Assembly: GCA_965219635.1 (NCBI GenBank)
Contig: OZ244783.1
Coordinates: 1,488,001 to 1,552,000 of the forward strand
Length of the DNA: 64,000 nucleotides
Direction of reading: 5' to 3'
From: JAPOXR01 sp965219635
Lineage (GTDB): Bacteria > Pseudomonadota > Alphaproteobacteria > Rhodobacterales > Rhodobacteraceae
The notes under the pieces were generated by a model. That model saw only the letters and a list, made by a program, of their open reading frames with translations. It ran no database searches and was not told where the DNA came from. Every line of letters begins with the position of its first letter. The first letter of the stretch is position 1. This document shows positions 59,808 to 64,000 of this stretch, piece by piece. Position numbers and translations under genes: made by a program.

Positions 59808-60488
59808 ATGACTTTTTCGATAATCGGCATGTGCAGGCAGAGCGGCATGTTTGGCGTCGCCATTACGACCTCATCAATCTGCGTGGGAGCACGCTGTCCA
59901 TGGGTTCGAACAAGAGTTGGCGCCGTTTCGACCCAAAATGTCACACTTCCATCGATTGGACCGATGGTGCTCGACAGGATGGAGCAAGAAGAAAGCGCTG
60001 GCGTTGCGCTTGACCGGACCATGGAGGGGCTTGAATTCCGGGAATTCCGGCAGGTCATTGCCATCGACCGCAATGGCGGAACAGCCGCGTTTTCGGGCGA
60101 AAAGACGCTCGGCCGCCATGGAGTAGAGTCAGGCCGGGACTGCGTAGCCGCAGGCAATCTACTGAAGAGTGTTGAACTGCCCGCAGCAATGACCGAACAC
60201 TTCGAGCGCACAGTTGGGCAACATCTTGCCGAGCGGTTGCTTGGCGCCCTGGAAGCGGGCTTGTACGACGCTGGCGGAGAAGAGGGCCAGGTCAGTTCAG
60301 CTTCGCTCCTAGTTCACTCCGAACAGAGTTGGCCGCTGGTTGACCTGCGTGTCGACTGGGACGACGCTGATCCGGTGAATGCGCTTCGGCGGCTTTGGAC
60401 CGACTACGAACCGCAAATGCAGGATTATGTCACACGCGCACTTGATCCAACACAAGCGCCGAGCTTCGGCGTTCCAGGCGATCCGTAG
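59808..60488 (+). CDS. DUF1028 domain-containing protein (Ntn-hydrolase-like)
   Basis: 226 residues. Begins TFSIIGMCRQSGMFGVAITTSSICVGARCPWV, then VGAVSTQNVTLPSIGP, AVAAGNLL-type segment (DCVAAGNLLKSVE) and ends PLVDLRVDWDDADPVNALRRLW with MQDYVTRALDP. This is the whole DUF1028 family, predicted to belong to the Ntn-hydrolases with Thr2 as the nucleophile after Met removal. ATG 59808 has GAGG upstream and exposes that Thr. It starts ten bases after ridA. In such clusters it may cleave an amide or act on the ring-opened product. Confidence 0.88.
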   Translation: MTFSIIGMCRQSGMFGVAITTSSICVGARCPWVRTRVGAVSTQNVTLPSIGPMVLDRMEQEESAGVALDRTMEGLEFREFRQVIAIDRNGGTAAFSGEKTLGRHGVESGRDCVAAGNLLKSVELPAAMTEHFERTVGQHLAERLLGALEAGLYDAGGEEGQVSSASLLVHSEQSWPLVDLRVDWDDADPVNALRRLWTDYEPQMQDYVTRALDPTQAPSFGVPGDP

Positions 60489-60554
60489 CGGCGGCACATG
60501 ATGAATGCCTGCCGGTTGCTTGCAACCCCCGGCAGCATGATCCACTGCTGGTGA

Positions 60555-62630
60555 TCAGCCCGAAAGCTCCACAAGCTCGCGCCTGAATGGAACAGTGTCC
60601 GGGTCGGCCGGCGGACCGTCGAGTTCTTCTGCAAACCTCCGCCCGGCAAATACTGCATGCGCAATTGTTGCCGGGGCCTCCGCATCGCCGATTGCCTTTA
60701 CCAGTTCCAGACCGGCATCTGCCCACTGACTCTTGCGCTTGATCAATTCCCTGGCGATGCCATCGTTGGCAATCCGCGACGTGACAAGCACGACACTGCC
60801 AGACTCGACGGGAAACTCCGATCCCGTGTAGCTGCACGAGAGATGGACAACTCCTTCACCAGTGCGGGTCAGTATCCGGTTGGGCAAGATTTCCACGCCC
60901 GCCTCCAGAAGCCGGGCTTGGATGAAATGCTGCTCCATAGTGTTTCGTGTCCATGTCGACACCTCGGGAGCCGGGGTTGCCAGTTTGACATTGAAGCCTT
61001 CCTTGCGCAGCAACTCGGCCACAACACCACCCATATTATAGTGATCATCGTCCCAAATCAGGACATCAGAAGCGCTTGGCCGCACGCCGTCCATGATGTC
61101 GTCAGGTGTCAGGATCTGCATCGATTCCGAAAGGGCAATCGGCTTCGGCCATTGATGGCCAGCCCCGTCGCGACGCCATACTGCCCCGGTCGCGATGGCA
61201 ACCCGTCCGAAATCGAGCTCAAGCACATCGTCCGCTGACAGCTCATTCCCGACATGCAATTCCACATTCGCCAGGTCATGCAATTGCTGAAGCCGGTAGT
61301 CGCGAACCCTGATCCAGGCGGCGAGCCCCGGCAAGGCGGCCTCCCGCCTAACCCGACCACCCAGTTCAACGGACTGTTCCGCCAGCGCCACATCGTAGCC
61401 GCGTTTACCAAGCATCTGCGCGGCTTCCATACCGGCTGGTCCGCCACCAATGACCAATACCGGTTTGTCCGACTCCCGGTTTCGTATTCTCTCCGGATGC
61501 CAACCCCGCCGCCATTCTTCGCCCATGGAAGGGTTTTGAGTGCACCGGATCGGCGACATCGTGAAATCTCCTGACACACAGATGTTGCAACCGATACACT
61601 CACGGATGTCTTCAAGCCTGTTGTTCTTGATCTTCTGCGGCAGAAATGGATCGGCAATTGATGGCCGGGCGCAACCGATCAGGTCCAGAACGCCGTTGCG
61701 GACCAGCGACGCCATCCGGTCAGGGGATGTGTAGCGACCGACTCCCACGACTGGCTTGGTGGTCAGCTTCTTGATGTTGCTGAAGTAGGGCTCTTGAGCG
61801 CCCTCCCCGGCAAAACGCGAGGTCCTGCTGTCGTTTTCCCAACCGGCGAGGCACACATCCCATAGATCAGGCAGTTCAGCCAGCATGCCGATCACATCCT
61901 CAACCTCTGCCCTCTCGAGCCCTTCCGGGCCTGACAACTCGTCCAGAGAAATGCGGCAGGCAATTGCGCAACTTTCGCCGACTGCATCCTTGAGATCGCA
62001 AATGAGTTCCTTCAGCAGCCTCGACCTGTTTTCGAGGCTGCCGCCATATTCATCGCTCCGCTGATTGTATTTGCGCGAGAGGAAATGATGCAGGAACCCG
62101 AGCGCGTGGCCGGCGTAAACATAGACAAGATCGAATCCCGCGGTGCGGCTCCGCACCGCTGCCTGCCTGTGCCAGCGCCGGACATTTCTGATGTCTTCCT
62201 TGTCCATCGCCCGGGCCTGAACCGGATCGTAGGTAAAGCTTGCAATGGGCAACGCTGTGGGCGCCATCGGAACTTCGCGGCTGAAGAGGTTCGGACCGTT
62301 CAGCCCATTATAGGCCAGTTCAATCCCCGCGAGGGCATCGTGGCCGTGGACCTTCTCGGCCATCAATGCCAGCATCGGGATGTCCCGGTCGTCCCAAAGC
62401 CTCAGCTCAATGAATGGGGTAATTTCCGATGTCGGGTGGATTTCGACCTGTTCGGTACAGACAACAGCCCATCCGCCTTCGGCCTTGACCTCCCGCATAC
62501 CGGCGGCTGCCTTGGGGTCCCGGTAACCCATGCCATTGCAGTGTGGAACCTGAAAGAACCTGTTCCTGGCGGTAACCGGACCAATACGGACAGGCTCAAA
62601 CAGCTGCGCATAGCGGGGGTCGCAGGTCAA
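60555..62630 (-). CDS. Trimethylamine/dimethylamine dehydrogenase family flavoprotein (DgcA-like N-demethylase)
   Basis: 691 residues. An Old Yellow Enzyme-type barrel binds FMN: VPHCNGMG has the Cys that carries covalent FMN in TMADH; VYVYAGH holds the Tyr/His pair. A [4Fe-4S] site (CIGCNIC with a fourth Cys 11 residues on) and a C-terminal FAD/ADP-binding half (VLVIGGGPAGMEAAQ) follow. The residue equivalent to TMADH Tyr60 is Gln (CTEQVEIHP), as in dimethylamine dehydrogenase, so trimethylamine is an unlikely substrate; a secondary amine or dimethylglycine fits. TTG 62630 aligns with the TMADH start; a GTG at 62660 lies inside a hairpin. It is downstream of the polyamine-type binding protein. 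Confidence 0.85.
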   Translation of the reverse strand: MTCDPRYAQLFEPVRIGPVTARNRFFQVPHCNGMGYRDPKAAAGMREVKAEGGWAVVCTEQVEIHPTSEITPFIELRLWDDRDIPMLALMAEKVHGHDALAGIELAYNGLNGPNLFSREVPMAPTALPIASFTYDPVQARAMDKEDIRNVRRWHRQAAVRSRTAGFDLVYVYAGHALGFLHHFLSRKYNQRSDEYGGSLENRSRLLKELICDLKDAVGESCAIACRISLDELSGPEGLERAEVEDVIGMLAELPDLWDVCLAGWENDSRTSRFAGEGAQEPYFSNIKKLTTKPVVGVGRYTSPDRMASLVRNGVLDLIGCARPSIADPFLPQKIKNNRLEDIRECIGCNICVSGDFTMSPIRCTQNPSMGEEWRRGWHPERIRNRESDKPVLVIGGGPAGMEAAQMLGKRGYDVALAEQSVELGGRVRREAALPGLAAWIRVRDYRLQQLHDLANVELHVGNELSADDVLELDFGRVAIATGAVWRRDGAGHQWPKPIALSESMQILTPDDIMDGVRPSASDVLIWDDDHYNMGGVVAELLRKEGFNVKLATPAPEVSTWTRNTMEQHFIQARLLEAGVEILPNRILTRTGEGVVHLSCSYTGSEFPVESGSVVLVTSRIANDGIARELIKRKSQWADAGLELVKAIGDAEAPATIAHAVFAGRRFAEELDGPPADPDTVPFRRELVELSG

Positions 62631-62650
62631 TTTCCGGCCCGGTTCGATAC

Positions 62651-62672
62651 CGGGGCGCACTGGTGCGCCCCG
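62651..62672 (-). promoter_or_regulatory. Intercistronic hairpin between binding protein and dehydrogenase
   Basis: CGGGGCGCAC (62651-62660) and GTGCGCCCCG (62663-62672) form a 10-bp stem with a two-base centre. No T-run follows in the direction of transcription, so read-through is expected; it may protect the binding-protein mRNA. It also buries the GTG at 62658-62660, an argument for the downstream TTG as start of the dehydrogenase. Confidence 0.6.
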
Positions 62673-62685
62673 ATGGTTTTTCGGT

Positions 62686-63720
62686 CTATTTCTTCAGGCG
62701 GGTCCAGATCGCGTCATAGACTTCCTGAGTAGCCTGATCACAAACCTGCACAAAGGTACCGGCAGGCGCATCCGCCGGAGGAACTGCTTCCGGCTGCGAT
62801 TTCAGGTCCTCGTCGAGGAGTTCGGTGACACCCTTAACCCCGGCGCTGTACCGGGCGAAGTTTGTGACCGCCGCCACGTTCTCCGGCTCAAGGAGGAAAT
62901 CCATGAAGATCAGTGCGTTGGCCCGATTGGGGGCATCCTTGAGCAGGACCACATTGTCCATCCAGACTATCAGCCCTTCGCGCGGGTAGGAGTACTCGAT
63001 ATTTGCACCTTCCTCGCGTGCCTTGGCCGAGAATCCATTCCAGATCATGCCGACTGCTGCATCTCCCGAAACCAGAACATCTTTGGCTCCGTCGGAATTG
63101 AACGAGGCCCAATGCTCTTTTGCCGACTGGAGAAGATCGTCGAGTGCCTTCAGTTGGTCGCGGTCATTTGTGCATTGCGGGATGCCCAGATGCATTGAAG
63201 CCAGGAGCATTACTTCCCCTTGCGAGTCCAGAACATTGATCTTGCCCTTCAACTCGTCCGGCGGATCAAAGACGATCGAAGTCGTCCTGATGTCGCCAGC
63301 ATACTCGTCGCGGTTGACTGAGAAACTTGTCGACCCCCACTGGTAGGGAATGGAGTGCATCCGGCCCGGGTCAAAGGAAACATTCAACCACTGGTCTTCG
63401 ATGTTGCCTCTGTTTGCCAACTCCCCTTCCGCAATCGGGTCAAGTAATCCCTCGCCGATCATGATCTCGACCATATAGTCGCCGGGGACTGCCACATCAT
63501 AGCTTCCCATCTTGCCTGCCTTCAGATTGGCCAGCATCGCCTCATTGGAATCAAAGGTGTCCATGGTCACCTCGATCCCTGTTTCAGCCGAGAACTTGTC
63601 CAGCAATTCCTGAGGTATGTACTCAAACCAATGGTAGATTGAGAGATTGCCCTCTGCGTGGGCAGTACCGGCAACCGACGCCGACAACACGAGCGCTGCA
63701 ACCGCTGACTTCTTCAACAT
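62686..63720 (-). CDS. Polyamine-type (PotD/PotF) ABC transporter substrate-binding protein
   Basis: 344 residues with a signal peptide (KKSAVAALVLSASVAGTAHA) and a PotD/PotF-like binding domain: LSIYHWFEYIPQELLDKFSAETGIEV, YDVAVPGDYMVEIMI, PYQWGSTSFSVNRDEY, GMIWNGFSAKAREEGANIEYSYPREGLIVWMDN and NALIFMDFLLEPEN. It captures a di- or polyamine or a related cationic compound. ATG 63720 has GGAGAGG upstream. It lies 35 bases after the permease and before the amine dehydrogenase, which links the imported compound to demethylation. Confidence 0.88.
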   Translation of the reverse strand: MLKKSAVAALVLSASVAGTAHAEGNLSIYHWFEYIPQELLDKFSAETGIEVTMDTFDSNEAMLANLKAGKMGSYDVAVPGDYMVEIMIGEGLLDPIAEGELANRGNIEDQWLNVSFDPGRMHSIPYQWGSTSFSVNRDEYAGDIRTTSIVFDPPDELKGKINVLDSQGEVMLLASMHLGIPQCTNDRDQLKALDDLLQSAKEHWASFNSDGAKDVLVSGDAAVGMIWNGFSAKAREEGANIEYSYPREGLIVWMDNVVLLKDAPNRANALIFMDFLLEPENVAAVTNFARYSAGVKGVTELLDEDLKSQPEAVPPADAPAGTFVQVCDQATQEVYDAIWTRLKK

Positions 63721-63755
63721 ATCCTTGTCCTCTCCAAATTCGGTTCGCGGCCGGA

Positions 63756-64000
63756 TCAATCCTTGTCATTGCCGAGGGGTCTCCGGTTTCCCCGGTTCCC
63801 CAGACCTCCAACCACATAGGAAACACTAACAAACAGCACTGAGACCAACAACAGCAAGGTGGAAAGCGCCATGATGTTCGGTTTGATCCCCTGCTTGACC
63901 GCTCCGAATATGGCGGTGGGCAGAGTCTCAACCCCGGCGCCCTTGATGAAATTCGTGATGATGAAATCATCGAGGGAAATGATGAAGGCAAGCAGGAACC
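63756..64000 (-). CDS. Polyamine-type ABC transporter permease (PotC/PotI family), C-terminal part cut by window end
   Basis: Reading leftward from the window edge, 80 codons run to TGA (63756-63758). The product contains FLLAFIISLDDFIITNFIKGAGVETLPTAIF-type permease sequence (key segment SLDDFIITNF, then AVKQGIKPNIMALSTLLLL) and a terminal membrane helix followed by a basic tail. This matches the end of PotC/PotI, the second permease of spermidine/putrescine importers. The rest of the gene and the partner permease and ATPase lie beyond the window. It precedes the binding protein by 35 bases in one operon. Confidence 0.85.
   Translation of the reverse strand, partial: FLLAFIISLDDFIITNFIKGAGVETLPTAIFGAVKQGIKPNIMALSTLLLLVSVLFVSVSYVVGGLGNRGNRRPLGNDKD

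Noticed and set aside
62651..62672. Hairpin as a rho-independent terminator of the PotF-like gene
   Set aside because: No T-run follows in the direction of transcription, and the dehydrogenase continues in the same operon.
1..64000. CRISPR array, rRNA operon or prophage
   Set aside because: No regularly spaced repeats, rRNA-like segments or phage structural genes were seen while reading the window.

Overview
The window reads as chromosomal DNA of an alphaproteobacterium. Three runs of gene order support this: accC-aat-DUF2155-mlaD-NDUFA12 (the last a complex I accessory subunit typical of alphaproteobacteria), tRNA-Leu-tig-clpP-clpX, and nnrD-glnB-glnA with parE further on. A DMSP lyase of the DddP family with its whole metal/catalytic set points to a marine lifestyle. 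The density of importers and amidohydrolases for small N-compounds suggests a scavenger of dissolved organic nitrogen. I cannot name the genus.

Layout. 1-9.8 kb: housekeeping block (biotin carboxylase end, aat, envelope/complex I genes, ClpXP, trigger factor, tRNA-Leu, NAD(P)HX repair, PII and glutamine synthetase, closed by a clear terminator). 9.9-10.3 kb: wreck of a Fic gene. 10.6-15.6 kb: dddP, a MATE exporter, parE. 15.7-18.6 kb: ferric-iron ABC importer (binding protein and permease, no ATPase here) behind a perfect 10+10 palindrome. 18.7-21.1 kb: two M20 amidohydrolases in one operon. 21.1-24.3 kb: an isolated NYN-domain protein and a GMC oxidoreductase. 24.7-28.1 kb: BMP-type binding protein, a cytosine-deaminase-like enzyme with an altered active-site residue, and a second amidohydrolase. 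28.2-31.1 kb: divergent APH-type kinase and acyl-CoA dehydrogenase. 31.2-35.8 kb: pntAB and kynureninase, ending at tRNA-Thr.

36.0-41.0 kb is accessory: an IS3-family element beside tRNA-Thr, then a more A+T-rich cassette of three or four tightly packed unknown genes (38.5-40.7 kb). 41.0-50.4 kb is a coherent catabolic unit: a LysR regulator diverges, across a T-N11-A palindrome, from a sugar-type ABC importer with a TorT-like binding protein, followed on the same strand by pxpA, a stand-alone BCCP, a biotin carboxylase, pxpB and pxpC. I infer import plus biotin-dependent carboxylation and hydrolysis of a lactam, amide or urea-like compound.

50.6-56.4 kb: thrS, infC (which appears to start at AUA), a thiolase, an LpxL-type acyltransferase and an EamA transporter. 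56.7-60.5 kb: an HpaB-type monooxygenase, an unusual fusion of a flavin reductase with a LysR-type effector-binding domain, RidA and a DUF1028 protein, probably one pathway. 60.5-64 kb (minus strand): a polyamine-type ABC permease (cut by the window edge), its binding protein, and a trimethylamine/dimethylamine dehydrogenase-family flavoprotein.

The best candidates for undescribed biology are the flavin reductase/LysR-domain fusion cluster, the BCCP/BC/PxpABC importer operon, and the A+T-rich unknown cassette.
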